Shown: in pieces, positions 50,649-61,451 of the stretch
How positions within the stretch are numbered: position 1 is the stretch's first letter
How the letters are laid out: every line of letters starts with the position of its first letter
Source: Pseudomonas sp. LRP2-20
GTDB taxonomy: Bacteria; Pseudomonadota; Gammaproteobacteria; Pseudomonadales; Pseudomonadaceae
DNA: 64,000 nt
Direction: 5' to 3'
Assembly: GCF_024349685.1 (NCBI RefSeq)
Contig: NZ_AP025944.1
Span: 3,850,001 to 3,914,000 of the forward strand
The notes under the pieces: model-generated
What the model saw: the letters and a program-made list of their open reading frames with translations, nothing else
The model's database searches: none
What the model was told of the DNA's origin: nothing
Made by a program: the position numbers and the translations under genes

Positions 50649-53600
50649 CTACTCACGCAGCGATGGCTGCGGTACAACCGGCGGTATGAAGACCAGGGGC
50701 AGGTTGCGGGAAATGGCTTCGCGAGAAAGCGCTTCCAGCAGGTTACGCTCGCGCTGCTGGATGCGCGCTTGCAGGCGGTCGATCTGCACCTGCCCGGCGT
50801 CGCTTGAGAGCAGTGTCTCCAGTTCATCGTACAAGGCTTGCGGCACACGCAGCCGGGCCTGGTACTGTTGCGTCAGGTGCTCGCGCCAGAACTGTTGGGT
50901 AAGCAGGTAGTCAACCAATGCATCGCTTGACTGGGCAGACCTGACCAGGCGCTGGGCATTGACCAGGTCGTAGGTTGCAAGGTTGGCCACCCCAGGGTTG
51001 AGCATTTCGTCATGTTCGATAGGCAGATCCAGCGTATCTGCCAAGGCCAATCGATAGGCCAGCGCGAACTCGATCGACTCTTCCGGGCGGCCCGCTGCAA
51101 TGGCATGCATCCCGGCCACCGTATCCAGCGTGTCCAGCCGCCAGCACTGCGCCCCCAGGTGCAGCAACGCGCATTCGCGCTCGCCTGACAATTCGCCGTG
51201 CAAAGCCTTCCAGACCCGCACTCGCACTTCCAGGTCACTGAAGCGCAGGGTCGCATTGTCCTGGCAATGCTCGGTCAGCGCATGCTCGTACAACTGTGCC
51301 TGCAACGCCGGGCGCTCGGACATATAGGCCAGCATTCTGAACACTCGCAACGCCAGGTAGCGGGCCAGAAACCCGTCCTGAAAATCGGCCGAGGTGGTCA
51401 GCCGCTCCAGCAGGTGGAAGAAGTCCCTTGAAGCAGGCTTGCCATCGAGCTTGCCCCAGATGTCGGCCATCCGGTCACGCTGCTCACGGGCAACCAGGTC
51501 GAGCCAGCGCAGCTTGAGCGGTACTTCGCCGTCGCCCACTTCATGCCAGGCGTCCGCAGCCAACGCCAGTGGATTGCCGCTAAGCCGCACCCTGGCGCCA
51601 AGCCACAGCCTGGAACGGTAGAAGGCGAATGGCAGCGCAGCAATGCGGTTTTCGCCCAGGTCAAGGGTCGTGAGCCGCGCCGCCTGCATCACCCCCACGG
51701 GCATCTCGACCAACTGCGTGTTGCACAGCAACAATGTGCGCAGATCAGGCATGCCCTCCAGCGCAAACGCGCGCGCCAGCGGGTTGTGCGAAAGATTGAG
51801 GTAGACCAGTGAACCGGCACGCGCCAGCGCGCTATGCAGGGGTTCGTCCATTCGCAACTGGTTGCCCGACAGGTCCAGCACCTTCAAGCGAGCGGCCATG
51901 GCCTCAGGCAGCGACAGGCTGCGCAACCGGCAGTTGGTCACGCTCAGTGAACTCAGCGAGGGGAAGGCCCGCAGGAAGCTTTCCGGCACTTCGCGCAGTT
52001 GCAAGGTACGCAAGCCGATTTCCGACACATGGGCGAAGCTGACGTCGGGCGGTAGTGCGGGTAACGCGTCCAGGTCGCTGCCGTAGGTGCTGAACATGTA
52101 GGCGTGCTCTTCGGCAACCGCACCAAGCTGGCGCGGCACCTGATAGCGCCAGCATTCGAGCAGCCCTTGGGCGAACTCCCTGCGTGCCTTCCAGCGCCAG
52201 GTGCGAACGGTGGAAAACTGCCAGGCCCTGAGGCACTGGCGCAAGGCCGTGAGCTGTTGCCGCAGCGCTTGCAACTCGGTAGCCGGGCTTCGTTGCGACG
52301 CTCGCATGTCATCGAGCCAGCGCGCGACCGCTTCGTCGTCCAGCCCAGGGTACAGATCACGCAACTCTGCCAGCAGGCTGACGGGGCGCTGCCGTTGCAG
52401 CCCGAGGCGGCGGCGCCACTGACTCAGCGGGTAGCCGACCCGACCATCACCCAACTGTTGTGGCATCCGGAAAAAGCCAGGATCACGCCTGATACCGAGC
52501 CACTCTGCCAGCTTGTCTTGCTGCCCCGCCAGGCGGCTGGCCAGCGCAGCCCGCAACTGCGAAGCGAATGGCTCCCCCAGCGCCAATACGGCACGCTGTT
52601 CGGATGTGCAAGCACTGGCCATGACATCGAACAGGTCTCCGGGCTCCCCCACGTTGGCGCCGCTTTCACCGCTGAGCTGGAACTCGCCGCCTCGATGGCG
52701 CAGGCGCCACAACGGCTGCCCGACCGTGGAGCGGCTCACCGGCTCCAGCGCGTCACCGTCGAACAACTGCCAGGCGGGGGCGTCGTCGGCACCCGGTAGT
52801 TGCTCTGCCAGCCTGAGCACCACACGGGCCAGGTCCAGGCTCTGCGGGGTGTCGAACAGCAGTGCTTCGTGCACCCGCAGGCAGCGGATGCGCCTGGCCA
52901 GTGCGGCCGCCGAGAGTTCCAGATGCGCCTGGCTGGCCCCATTCAACAGTTCCTCGGCGCCCAGGCGATGCAAGCTGGGGAAACTGCGCTGCAGCTCATG
53001 GGTATCCGCCGTGACGGGGTATTTTTCGTAGTAAAGCTGCTGCAGGAATGACCGGCGCCGGCGCCATACCTGTGTTGCCAAGGCCTGCGGCGATAGCCCC
53101 TCAGCTCCCTCCCAGCGCTGCACGCGTTCAAGCAGTTCAGGGTCAGGTGCAGTACCGCTTTGCAGTTGACTGACCAACGCCTGAATGCGCCTGGCCAGCA
53201 ATACTCGGCTCACGGAATCGACCAGGCAAGCTTGCGGCGCACGACCACAGACGTGCAAGCCGCGCAACTGATCGGCGTCGATGGCATGAATGGCCACCAC
53301 CTGATCGATCTGTTCGTCGCTCAGTTGCCCGAAATCGTTACCCAGGCGGCGGAACAGCGCATAGGGGTCGTCCCACTCCAGCGGCGATTCGCACCAGACT
53401 CGCCAGGCACCCGCGCCGTTGTGGCGCAACATGGGACCGTGGCCGTCGCGGGGCAGCACTTGCCACTGCCCGTCGTCGAGCTGGCGCACTGCGTAGAAAT
53501 GACCTTGCATGCGTACCCAGCACTTGTCGCCCAGGCGATAGATGCCCTGTTCATCAGACAGCGCCTGGACCGGGGGGGCGACGCTGCGCAAAGGCACCAT

Positions 53601-55133
53601 GTCGAACTGCCAAAGCAGCTCGCGGCCATCTTCGAGGCGAGCCGTCACCAGGCTGTCGACCAGGTTCCACTCCCGACTCAGCGCACGCACTGCCACGGCG
53701 GTGGCGCCGCCCGCAATGACGGTGCCCAGAATGCTCAGCAGATGGTCCTGTGCTGCCCGAACATCGCCCTCGCGCCAGGCCTCCGCGGCATGAAACACAT
53801 GCTTGAGCATATCCCAGGCGACTGCGGCCAGAACCACGGCATTCACTGCCGGCACGAACAGCCCCGCCAGCCCCGCCACCGTCCACAGGGCCGAGATGAA
53901 GCGCGCCTGGCGCGCTTGCTGGACCTCGCGATCGAGCACCTTGACCGGCACGGCGATGAAGGCTGCATCGGCCTTGATCTGTTCGATCCGGGCCTGGGCC
54001 AGGTGATCGAACAGCGGCAACGGATAATCGACCATGTGCTGGTCCATGTCCCGCGAAGCGGCCTCGACCACGTCCATCAGTTCAAGACCAACCCTGGCAA
54101 AAAACGACGCCTGGTCACGGCGGCGCACGAAGCGGCTGAAAAAACGCTGGTAGGCCTCATCGGCCAGGCGCTTGCCCAGCGTGCGGCGAATGAAGGTATC
54201 GAGGTCCATCGCCGCGCTCCATGGGCTGACTGGGTCTGCGGGAACATGCACCAGTACTCGCCGGTTCGCGCCGAACCCGGCGGCGCCGTCGATTTCGAGC
54301 ACGACGATCTGTTCGAGCGCGCATTGGTAAACCGTCAGCTGACGTGCCCGTACCGGGTAACCGGCGGGCGACCCAGGCCAGTCGCCACGGCACAAGGCAA
54401 ACACCAGTTCCAGCTCGGTGACCGTCAGCACTCCCTCGGCATGCGCCCGGCAAGCGTCGACCAGCCAGGTCGCCGATTGCTGCTCTTTCAATGATGCGCT
54501 CACGGCATGCCCGCTGGCAGTCTGTGCGGCGGGTGCATCGAGAATGGCGGCGAGGTGATCCTGGTAGCGTTGACCGAGGTCCAGTTTGCGGCACCCTCTG
54601 GCGAATGCCTGGGCGCTCATCAGCCGCAACGTCGAGCCATCGCGCTCCACCACGCGATCACTGCGCGGCAGGGCCTGCCCGCTGGCTTGCGCTTCGGAGA
54701 AGTTGGCCAGGGCTGCATCAAGCAGGGGCGAATCGTGACTGGCTTTTTCCCGCTGCGGCAAATGACCTGTGGCGAATTCGGGTTTGCCGGTGATGGGAAA
54801 ATAAAAATGTCGGTAGTACAGCGACTCGCAATCGACCGAGGCATACAGGCTCTCGCGCAGGGCCTGCTGCAACAGCGGTTTGCAGTACTGCTGGATGCCC
54901 TGAATACGCGCCAGGTCCAGGCTCAGCCGTTGTCGGCAGACCAGGCTGGCCTTCAGTGCCTGCTGCAGCGCCACCATTTGCCCGGCAGTCAGCGCCGGCC
55001 CTTGCCTGCCGCTTGCAGAATCCAGCCGGAGCCGGGCAACCCAGCTTGGCAGGCTGCGGGCGATCATGGCGTCCTGAAAGCCTTGTTCCATCGCCAGCCA
55101 GCGATCTTCAAGAGGGTCGTTACCTTGTTTCAT
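50649..55133 (-). CDS. NEL-type E3 ubiquitin ligase effector with LRRs, copy 2
   Basis: This 1,494-residue protein is a paralogue of the adjacent gene with the same layout: toxin-like N-terminal half, hydrophobic segment (VAGLAGLFVPAVNAVVLAAV near 460-480), LRRs from about 1055 to 1220, and a NEL domain with EHCQDNA (Cys1290). ATG 55133 follows GAAGGTGCGAC. The two genes are 69 bp apart and diverge strongly in sequence, so the duplication is old. Confidence 0.88.
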   Translation of the reverse strand: MKQGNDPLEDRWLAMEQGFQDAMIARSLPSWVARLRLDSASGRQGPALTAGQMVALQQALKASLVCRQRLSLDLARIQGIQQYCKPLLQQALRESLYASVDCESLYYRHFYFPITGKPEFATGHLPQREKASHDSPLLDAALANFSEAQASGQALPRSDRVVERDGSTLRLMSAQAFARGCRKLDLGQRYQDHLAAILDAPAAQTASGHAVSASLKEQQSATWLVDACRAHAEGVLTVTELELVFALCRGDWPGSPAGYPVRARQLTVYQCALEQIVVLEIDGAAGFGANRRVLVHVPADPVSPWSAAMDLDTFIRRTLGKRLADEAYQRFFSRFVRRRDQASFFARVGLELMDVVEAASRDMDQHMVDYPLPLFDHLAQARIEQIKADAAFIAVPVKVLDREVQQARQARFISALWTVAGLAGLFVPAVNAVVLAAVAWDMLKHVFHAAEAWREGDVRAAQDHLLSILGTVIAGGATAVAVRALSREWNLVDSLVTARLEDGRELLWQFDMVPLRSVAPPVQALSDEQGIYRLGDKCWVRMQGHFYAVRQLDDGQWQVLPRDGHGPMLRHNGAGAWRVWCESPLEWDDPYALFRRLGNDFGQLSDEQIDQVVAIHAIDADQLRGLHVCGRAPQACLVDSVSRVLLARRIQALVSQLQSGTAPDPELLERVQRWEGAEGLSPQALATQVWRRRRSFLQQLYYEKYPVTADTHELQRSFPSLHRLGAEELLNGASQAHLELSAAALARRIRCLRVHEALLFDTPQSLDLARVVLRLAEQLPGADDAPAWQLFDGDALEPVSRSTVGQPLWRLRHRGGEFQLSGESGANVGEPGDLFDVMASACTSEQRAVLALGEPFASQLRAALASRLAGQQDKLAEWLGIRRDPGFFRMPQQLGDGRVGYPLSQWRRRLGLQRQRPVSLLAELRDLYPGLDDEAVARWLDDMRASQRSPATELQALRQQLTALRQCLRAWQFSTVRTWRWKARREFAQGLLECWRYQVPRQLGAVAEEHAYMFSTYGSDLDALPALPPDVSFAHVSEIGLRTLQLREVPESFLRAFPSLSSLSVTNCRLRSLSLPEAMAARLKVLDLSGNQLRMDEPLHSALARAGSLVYLNLSHNPLARAFALEGMPDLRTLLLCNTQLVEMPVGVMQAARLTTLDLGENRIAALPFAFYRSRLWLGARVRLSGNPLALAADAWHEVGDGEVPLKLRWLDLVAREQRDRMADIWGKLDGKPASRDFFHLLERLTTSADFQDGFLARYLALRVFRMLAYMSERPALQAQLYEHALTEHCQDNATLRFSDLEVRVRVWKALHGELSGERECALLHLGAQCWRLDTLDTVAGMHAIAAGRPEESIEFALAYRLALADTLDLPIEHDEMLNPGVANLATYDLVNAQRLVRSAQSSDALVDYLLTQQFWREHLTQQYQARLRVPQALYDELETLLSSDAGQVQIDRLQARIQQRERNLLEALSREAISRNLPLVFIPPVVPQPSLRE

Positions 55134-55211
55134 GTCGCACCTTCACGTCTTATGAAGAGGCAACGCTAATTCCCAGGCTTGCCGGCATGGGTTACATAGC
55201 TACCCCGCGGC

Positions 55212-57572
55212 TCAGAACAACAGCAGCTGGCGATCGGTGAGGGCACTGAAGTCATCACCGACGAAAGGCAGGATGGCATCGGCCACCGGTTGCAGTTGCC
55301 GACTCAGGTAGTGCTCATAGTCGATCGGCGCCTGCAGGTTCTCCAGCGGCTCGGGGCCTGCGGTGGTGATCAGGTAGCTGATCCAGCCGCCGCGCTGGTA
55401 TTGCCGAGGGCGGCCCAGGCGGCCGTTGTAATCATCTGCCAGGCGTGCAGCGCGCACATGCGGCGGGACATTGCGCTGGTAGTCGGCCAAGGGCCGGCGC
55501 AGGCGCTTGCGGTACACCAGCAACGCGTCGTGCTCGCCCGCCAACGTCTGGCGCACGTACTCGATGACATATTCACGGTAGGGTTGGCCACGGAAGATCC
55601 GCCCGTACAGTTCCTGCTGGAAGCGCTGAGCCAGCGGCGACCAATCGGTGCGCACCGATTCCAGGCCCTTGTAGACCATGTTTTCGCTGCCATCGGCGCG
55701 CTGCACCAGGCCGGCATAACGCTTCTTGCTGCCCTCGTCGGTACCGCGGATGGTCGGCATCAGGAAACGCCGGTAATGCACCTCGAACTGCAACTCCAGC
55801 GCGCTTTCCAGCTTCAGTGTCGTGCGCAGGTGTTCGCGCCACCACTGGTTGACCTGTGCCACCAGATCACGGCCAATCCGCGCCGCCGCCTCTTCGTCAT
55901 GGCCGCCCTTGAGCCAGACGAACGTGGAATCGGTGTCCCCATAGATCACCTCATAACCTTGCGCTTCGATCAGCGCCCGGGTCTGGCGCATGATCTGGTG
56001 GCCGCGCATGGTGATCGACGAGGCCAGGCGCGGGTCGAAAAAACGGCAACCGCTGGAACCCAGTACCCCGTAGAAGGCATTCATGATGATCTTCAGCGCC
56101 TGCGACAGAGGCGCATTGCCCTCGCGCTTGGCCGCCTCCCGGCCCTGCCACACACGCTCGACGATGGCCGGCAGGCAGTGCCGGGTACGCGAGAACCGCC
56201 CGCCGCGAAACCCCTCCACGGAATGCTCGTCATCCGGCAGGCGCAAGCCTTCGACCAGGCCCACCGGGTCGATCAGGAAAGTCCGGATGATCGACGGATA
56301 CAGGCTCTTGTAGTCCAGCACCAGCACCGAGTCGTACAGGCCAGGGCGCGAGTCCATGACAAAACCACCTGGGCTGGCCTCGTCCGGGCGGCTACCGAGG
56401 CTAGGCGCGACGAAGCCCAGGCGGTGCATCTGCGGGATGTACAGGTGGCAGAACGCAGCCACCGAGCCACCGCTGCGGTCCACGGCAAGGCCGGTGACCG
56501 AGGCGCGCTCCAGGAGGAACTCAAGCAGCCGGGTATGGGCGAAGATACGGGTGACCAGCTCACAGTCCTTGAGGTTGTAGCGCGCCAGGGCCGGCTTGTC
56601 CTCGGCGAAGCGGCGGTTGATTTCGTCCATGCGCTGGTACGGCGTATCGATGGCTTTGCCTTCGCCAAGCAAGGTCTGGGCAACGCTTTCCAGGCTGAAC
56701 GAAGGGAAGCTCCAGGTCGCAGAACGCAGGGCCTCGATGCCGTCGATCAACAGCCGCCCCGGCGCATCGGCGAACACGTGGCCACCGCCGGCCTGGCTGC
56801 GCAAGGACATCGGCGCCGCGTTGCGGCCCAGGGCCAGGGGCACCTGCAGCGCCTTGGCATGCTCGTGCAGCAGGCGCAGGTCGAACTGGATCAGGTTCCA
56901 GCCGATGATTGCATCCGGGTCGTGCTCGGCCATCCACTGGTTCAGGCACAGCAACAACTCGGCGCGGTCAGCACAATAATGCAGGTCGAAATCCAGCTCA
57001 TCGGCCGCGCCATTGGCCGGCCCGAGCATGTATACCTGGCGCTGGCCACAGCCTTCCAGGGCGATGCTGTACAACTCGCCGCGCTCGCTGGTCTCGATGT
57101 CCAGCGAGGCCAGGCGCAGCGCAGGGCGGTATCCCGGCGAGGGCTTGAGCTGAGCATCGCAATACACGCCCTGGGCATCCGGCTGGCCGGTGAACTGCAC
57201 CGGCGCAGTGATGAAGCGCTCCATCAGGTAGCGCTCGGGTGGGCGTATATCGGCTTCGAACACGTCGATCCCGGCTGCACGCAGGCGCTGTTCCAGTTGC
57301 ATCAACTGACGGTGCTGACGGGTGTACAGGCCAAGCATCGGCCGCTGGTCGAAGTCCTTCAGGCGCAGCGGCTTGAGTTGCACCCCCTGCTCCCTGGCCA
57401 ACAGCACACGGGCGTGCTCGGCCTGCGCCTGGGGGATGAACGCCACCGACTCCTGCGCAGCCAGGCGCAACAACCTTGGCCCGGCATCGGTTGCCAGCCA
57501 GAACTCCACGCAGGTGCCTTCGGGCGTGTCATGCCAATGCCGGGTCAGGACAAAGCCCTGTTGCAACTCCAC
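55212..57572 (-). CDS. polB: DNA polymerase II (family B)
   Basis: This 786-residue protein matches the usual length of bacterial PolB. The exonuclease motif [15 protein letters not shown] lies near residue 150. Polymerase motifs: [42 protein letters not shown]; and a late [17 protein letters not shown] region. It restarts replication after damage and bypasses lesions, usually under SOS control in E. coli. I did not find a clear LexA box in the short upstream part. Confidence 0.95.
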   Translation of the reverse strand: MELQQGFVLTRHWHDTPEGTCVEFWLATDAGPRLLRLAAQESVAFIPQAQAEHARVLLAREQGVQLKPLRLKDFDQRPMLGLYTRQHRQLMQLEQRLRAAGIDVFEADIRPPERYLMERFITAPVQFTGQPDAQGVYCDAQLKPSPGYRPALRLASLDIETSERGELYSIALEGCGQRQVYMLGPANGAADELDFDLHYCADRAELLLCLNQWMAEHDPDAIIGWNLIQFDLRLLHEHAKALQVPLALGRNAAPMSLRSQAGGGHVFADAPGRLLIDGIEALRSATWSFPSFSLESVAQTLLGEGKAIDTPYQRMDEINRRFAEDKPALARYNLKDCELVTRIFAHTRLLEFLLERASVTGLAVDRSGGSVAAFCHLYIPQMHRLGFVAPSLGSRPDEASPGGFVMDSRPGLYDSVLVLDYKSLYPSIIRTFLIDPVGLVEGLRLPDDEHSVEGFRGGRFSRTRHCLPAIVERVWQGREAAKREGNAPLSQALKIIMNAFYGVLGSSGCRFFDPRLASSITMRGHQIMRQTRALIEAQGYEVIYGDTDSTFVWLKGGHDEEAAARIGRDLVAQVNQWWREHLRTTLKLESALELQFEVHYRRFLMPTIRGTDEGSKKRYAGLVQRADGSENMVYKGLESVRTDWSPLAQRFQQELYGRIFRGQPYREYVIEYVRQTLAGEHDALLVYRKRLRRPLADYQRNVPPHVRAARLADDYNGRLGRPRQYQRGGWISYLITTAGPEPLENLQAPIDYEHYLSRQLQPVADAILPFVGDDFSALTDRQLLLF

Positions 57573-57662
57573 TGCGTGGTCCTCGCCTCGTCTGCACGGT
57601 TGATGGCGACGATTCTACGCCAGCGCGCCGTCGGTACGAAGCCGACGTGCCGGACCAGGGTT

Positions 57663-58583
57663 TCAGCCGTACAGGTAGTTGATGTCCTTGTAGGCCAGCG
57701 GCGGCACCTGGGCGAGCAGAAAATCGCGCAGCTTGTGCATCTGCCGTGCTTTCGGGCTGCTCTTGAGCCAGGTCATGTAGTACCCGTCACCGGTCGACAC
57801 CGCGTGCTTGAAGGGGGTCACCAGGCGTCCGGCGCCGAGGTCGGCACTGGCCAGCACCAGGTCGACCACCGAAATACCCAGCCCCTGCTGAGCTGCCGAG
57901 ATGCCCTGGTCAAGGGTGTCGAACACCTGGCCCTGGTCGATGCTGATGTCCAGTGCATCCATGCGTGCCAGCCAGCGCCGCCAGTCGCGGCGGTCGGGTG
58001 ACGGGTGCAGGAACTCACACTGGCGCAGGTCGGCCAGCGCCGGTTGCGCTTGGGTCATGTAGTCAGGGTGGCACACCGGGATCAGCCATTCATCGAACAG
58101 CTTGATGCTCTCGACATCGGCCGGGAAACGGCCATTGGCCAGGAGGATGGCGCAATCGTAGGGCTCGGAGTAGAAGTCCACCGAGTCGATGTCCATCCAC
58201 ACGCTCGACAGCTGCACGCTGCAGTTGTCTTCGAGCTTCTTGAAGCCGTCCAGCGCCCGCAGCAGCCAGCGCACGGTCAGCGTCGAAGGGGCTTTCAGAC
58301 GCAACCCATAGCGGTCCTGGCGCAGCAGCGCACAAGCGTTCTCGATGATCTTGAAACCGACCTTCAGTTCTTGGGCCAACAGCCGCCCATGCTCGGTGAG
58401 GCTCAACTTGGGACCACGGCGCTCGAACAGGTCGCAGCCGAACATGGATTCGAGCGTCTTGATGTGATGGCTGACCGCGCCCTGGGTCAAAGCCAGCTCT
58501 TCGGCGGCCCGGGTGAACGAGCCGTAGCGCGAGGCCACCTCGAAGGCACGCAGGGCGTGCAATGCTTGAATCCGTTCCGACAT
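57663..58583 (-). CDS. LysR-type regulator (GcvA-like)
   Basis: This 306-residue protein has the N-terminal winged HTH SFTRAAEELALTQGAVSHHI (residues 22-41) and a substrate-binding-like C-terminal domain. It is divergent from the GntA-like gene; the 161-bp AT-rich gap is the likely operator, so it probably controls that gene. Ligand is unknown. Confidence 0.9.
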   Translation of the reverse strand: MSERIQALHALRAFEVASRYGSFTRAAEELALTQGAVSHHIKTLESMFGCDLFERRGPKLSLTEHGRLLAQELKVGFKIIENACALLRQDRYGLRLKAPSTLTVRWLLRALDGFKKLEDNCSVQLSSVWMDIDSVDFYSEPYDCAILLANGRFPADVESIKLFDEWLIPVCHPDYMTQAQPALADLRQCEFLHPSPDRRDWRRWLARMDALDISIDQGQVFDTLDQGISAAQQGLGISVVDLVLASADLGAGRLVTPFKHAVSTGDGYYMTWLKSSPKARQMHKLRDFLLAQVPPLAYKDINYLYG

Positions 58584-58744
58584 GATGCCCTCGAAGCATG
58601 AGTGAGACTAATAGTAGGTCATAGTTCCACGCGTTTTACAACGTGAAGAGCGTCTCAGAAAATGCAGGTAAATAACAAAGATAAGTATCCAACCTGCCTG
58701 CATAAGAGTGGAACGCTCTCTTACTTAAATCTCCTGGGGAAATC

Positions 58745-59527
58745 ATGTTTACGGTTTATGGAAACTGCTATCGCCTGGATGCGCTAGAGCTGGCCGATGA
58801 ACATGTACGGAACACTCAGCACTGGACGCACCAAACCATACAGCATTTTCGCAGCGTGCTCGCCAACCCCGACTTTCCGTGCCTGTTCGGCCGCAAAGCA
58901 GTAGCTGGCGCATCCTGCCACATCCTCTTCGCCCGTGCCGAGCAACTGGCCGATGATATCGCCCAGGGCCTGGCGGAGTACGTGCGCACCATCACCCCCG
59001 TGCCTATCAAGCAGCGCATCGGCAGCCCGCTGGTGGTGTTTCTCGAAACGGCCATCGACACCAGCCTGGCCGAGCAACAGGCGCTGGCCTGGAAGGTACT
59101 GCGTGGGGTCCACGCCCGTGACCCGCATCCGTGGCCACAGGCGATCCCCACCGACCCGCACGACAACGCCTGGTCGTTCTGCTATGCCGGCATGCCGCTG
59201 TTCATCAACATGAACTTCCCCGGCCACCAGCAGATGAAAAGCCGCAACCTGGGCCCGCATATCACCTTCGTCATCAACCCGCGGGAGAACTTCGACGAAG
59301 TGGCCAACGCCAGCACCGAAAGCGGGCAACGCATTCGTGCCCGCATTCGAGATCGGGTGCGCCACTACAACGACGGGGTCATGCCCGAAACCCTGGGCTT
59401 CTTTGGCCAGGACGACAATTTTGAATGGAAGCAGTACCAACTGCAGGAAGCAGGCTCGCTCAATCCGTCGCGCTGCCCCTTTCATGCCCACGCCCATGCG
59501 ACACCCGACACTCTGATCGAGAACTGA
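58745..59527 (+). CDS. YqcI/YcgG family protein (GntA-like heme N-hydroxylase)
   Basis: This 260-residue protein has family segments FPCLFGRKAVAGASCHILFA, LHGV-type core, AWSFCYAGMPLFINMNFPGH, HITFVINPRENFDEV and RCPFHAH near the end. The FPCxFG pattern, conserved histidines and terminal Cys-Pro-Phe-His fit the YqcI/YcgG family. One characterised member, GntA, is a heme-dependent N-hydroxylase of a guanidine amino acid. The substrate here is unknown. ATG 58745 follows CCTGGGGAA. Confidence 0.85.
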   Translation: MFTVYGNCYRLDALELADEHVRNTQHWTHQTIQHFRSVLANPDFPCLFGRKAVAGASCHILFARAEQLADDIAQGLAEYVRTITPVPIKQRIGSPLVVFLETAIDTSLAEQQALAWKVLRGVHARDPHPWPQAIPTDPHDNAWSFCYAGMPLFINMNFPGHQQMKSRNLGPHITFVINPRENFDEVANASTESGQRIRARIRDRVRHYNDGVMPETLGFFGQDDNFEWKQYQLQEAGSLNPSRCPFHAHAHATPDTLIEN

Positions 59528-59529
59528 CC

Positions 59530-60159
59530 GTGAATACCGCACTGACCCTGACTTACGCACTCACCGTCCTGCTGTTGATCGCCACCCCTGGCCCGGTGGT
59601 GGCGCTGATCGTCAACACCGCCGCGGCCTCCGGCTCGCGCAAGGCCATGTTTACCGCCGTTGGCACCAACTGGGCCTCACTGGTACTGATCGGCGCCGCC
59701 GCCTGGGTCATCCTCACCAGTGCCGCCATCGACAAGGCCTGGCTCAGCGGCATGAGCCTGCTGGGCTGCCTGTTCATCGGCTACATCGCCGTGGGCACCC
59801 TGCGCGAGTGCCTGCAGGCGCCTGCCGCCGACGAGGCCGATGTACAACCGGCCAAAGCCGGGCGCGGTGGGTTGTGGCAAGGCTTCATGGTGGGCATTTC
59901 CAACCCGAAGGACATCATCTTCTTCATCGCCTTCTTCCCGCAGTTCATCCAGATCACCGAATCGTTCGGCAAGAGCATGGTGGTGCTGTCGCTGTTGTGG
60001 GTGCTGATCGATTTTGCCGTGCTCAGCCTGTACATCTTCGCCATTGGCAAGATCACCTCGCAACGCAGCAACCGCCTGATCTCCCTGGCCTCGGGGGTCG
60101 TCCTGCTGCTGATCGCCGCCGGTGGCCTGGCCTATAACCTCAAGGAGCTGGCGGGCTGA
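59530..60159 (+). CDS. LysE/RhtB family exporter
   Basis: This protein is 209 residues from the GTG at 59530, two bases after the GntA-like stop. The N-terminal signature IATPGPVVALIVNTAAASGS and later SNPKDIIFFIAFFPQFIQ are those of LysE/RhtB amino-acid exporters, with about six membrane segments. The tight spacing suggests it exports the product or substrate of the preceding enzyme. Confidence 0.9.
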   Translation: MNTALTLTYALTVLLLIATPGPVVALIVNTAAASGSRKAMFTAVGTNWASLVLIGAAAWVILTSAAIDKAWLSGMSLLGCLFIGYIAVGTLRECLQAPAADEADVQPAKAGRGGLWQGFMVGISNPKDIIFFIAFFPQFIQITESFGKSMVVLSLLWVLIDFAVLSLYIFAIGKITSQRSNRLISLASGVVLLLIAAGGLAYNLKELAG

Positions 60160-60200
60160 ACGCCCTGCGCCGCCGCAACGCCAGCCAGGAAGGAGCGCCC

Positions 60201-61295
60201 ATGACACCGTCCGCAGCCGCCACGCACGTCCCGGGCCTCACTTCGCCACTGCATCAGGACTACCAGCGTTTTCTGCTGCTGGGCAACCGCCGCGCACCGC
60301 ACACCCTGCATGTGCACGAGAGCGGCTACCGCTCCGGCACCATCAACACCGATGCCCTTGGCCTGCGCTACAGCCATTGCGCAGGCAAGCGCTTCTCCGC
60401 CGCCGAACGCGGCGGTGCACCGCGCATCAACCTGCTGGTCGGCGGCTCCACCGCCCTGGGTATCGGCGCAAGCTCCGATGAACATACGGTGGCCTCGCAC
60501 CTGTCGATGCTGACCGGTGAAGTCTGGCTGAGCCTGGCCGGCTGCGGGCTCAACGCCAGCCAGGAACTGCTGTTGTTCCTGACCCACCAGCACCGCTTCG
60601 GCGAAGTCGGCCATGTGGTGCTGCTCAGCGGCCTGAACACCTTGGCCCATGAGGCCCTCGGCGAAGTCCTCGCCGGCCCGCACGGACCACAACAGGCCAA
60701 GGCTCTCCAGGCCTACCTGAACAGTTTCAACGAGGGCATGCCGCCTGTTGGGCCGGCTCGCCGGGCGACGCTGTGGCAACGCCTGGGCCAGGCACTGGCA
60801 CCGCGGCGCAATGAACCGGCCCCCAGCTGGCCGCTGTCCGCCCCGGAAAAACGCCTGGCGCGAGCCGCCGACAGCATCGGCCGCACCTTGCGCCAATGGG
60901 ACCGCATGCTGGCTGACAGCCACGCCACCCTGACCTTCATCCTTCAGCCCCTGCTGCCCTGGTGCCGAGAAACCCTGCCGACAGGTGAACAGGCGATGCT
61001 GACCGCCCTGCAACAGCAACCGGCGAATTTTGATCGCCTGCTTGAGGGCACATTCGACAGCCAGCTGCATACAGCCTTCTTCCGCCGCATCAAGAGCCAG
61101 GCAGACCCGGTGCCCTGCTACGACATGAACAGCATGCTCAGCAGTTCGCCGGTATTCGGCGCCGATCTCTTCGTCGACCGCCTGCACCTGAACGACTTGG
61201 GCAACAATGCCCTGGCCAAGGTGATCACTGCCAAACTGGGGCTGGCCCAGGAACGACACGCACTGCGCAAGGTCACACCGATCAAGCTGGTCTGA
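60201..61295 (+). CDS. SGNH/GDSL-like protein
   Basis: This 364-residue protein has an N-terminal NTDALGLR and LLVGGSTALGIGASSDEHTV segment, typical of SGNH hydrolase block I with Ser. Near the C-terminus is DRLHLNDLGNNALAK, the Asp-x-x-His of block V. GGAAGGAGCGCCC precedes the ATG. No signal peptide. It follows the exporter by 42 bp, so it is probably in the same operon. Substrate is unknown; block III/V matches are partial. Confidence 0.75.
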   Translation: MTPSAAATHVPGLTSPLHQDYQRFLLLGNRRAPHTLHVHESGYRSGTINTDALGLRYSHCAGKRFSAAERGGAPRINLLVGGSTALGIGASSDEHTVASHLSMLTGEVWLSLAGCGLNASQELLLFLTHQHRFGEVGHVVLLSGLNTLAHEALGEVLAGPHGPQQAKALQAYLNSFNEGMPPVGPARRATLWQRLGQALAPRRNEPAPSWPLSAPEKRLARAADSIGRTLRQWDRMLADSHATLTFILQPLLPWCRETLPTGEQAMLTALQQQPANFDRLLEGTFDSQLHTAFFRRIKSQADPVPCYDMNSMLSSSPVFGADLFVDRLHLNDLGNNALAKVITAKLGLAQERHALRKVTPIKLV

Positions 61296-61451
61296 CAGCC
61301 GACCGTCGGGGTTTCGATTTCAGCCCGCGCTTGGCTAGAATACCCCGTCGTTCCGATTCGCCCGAGGCGTACGCGCAGTTGTGATCAATCATCAAGCCGC
61401 TCACCCTGACCTGGCAGCCTGCTGGCCCCGTTTGTTACCCGGGGCACGCCT

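Noticed and set aside
55290..58001. Open frame of 903 codons on the plus strand
   Set aside because: It is the antisense of polB and the LysR gene. GC-rich Pseudomonas DNA produces such long shadows, and the sequence has shadow composition (Gln, Val, His, Arg).
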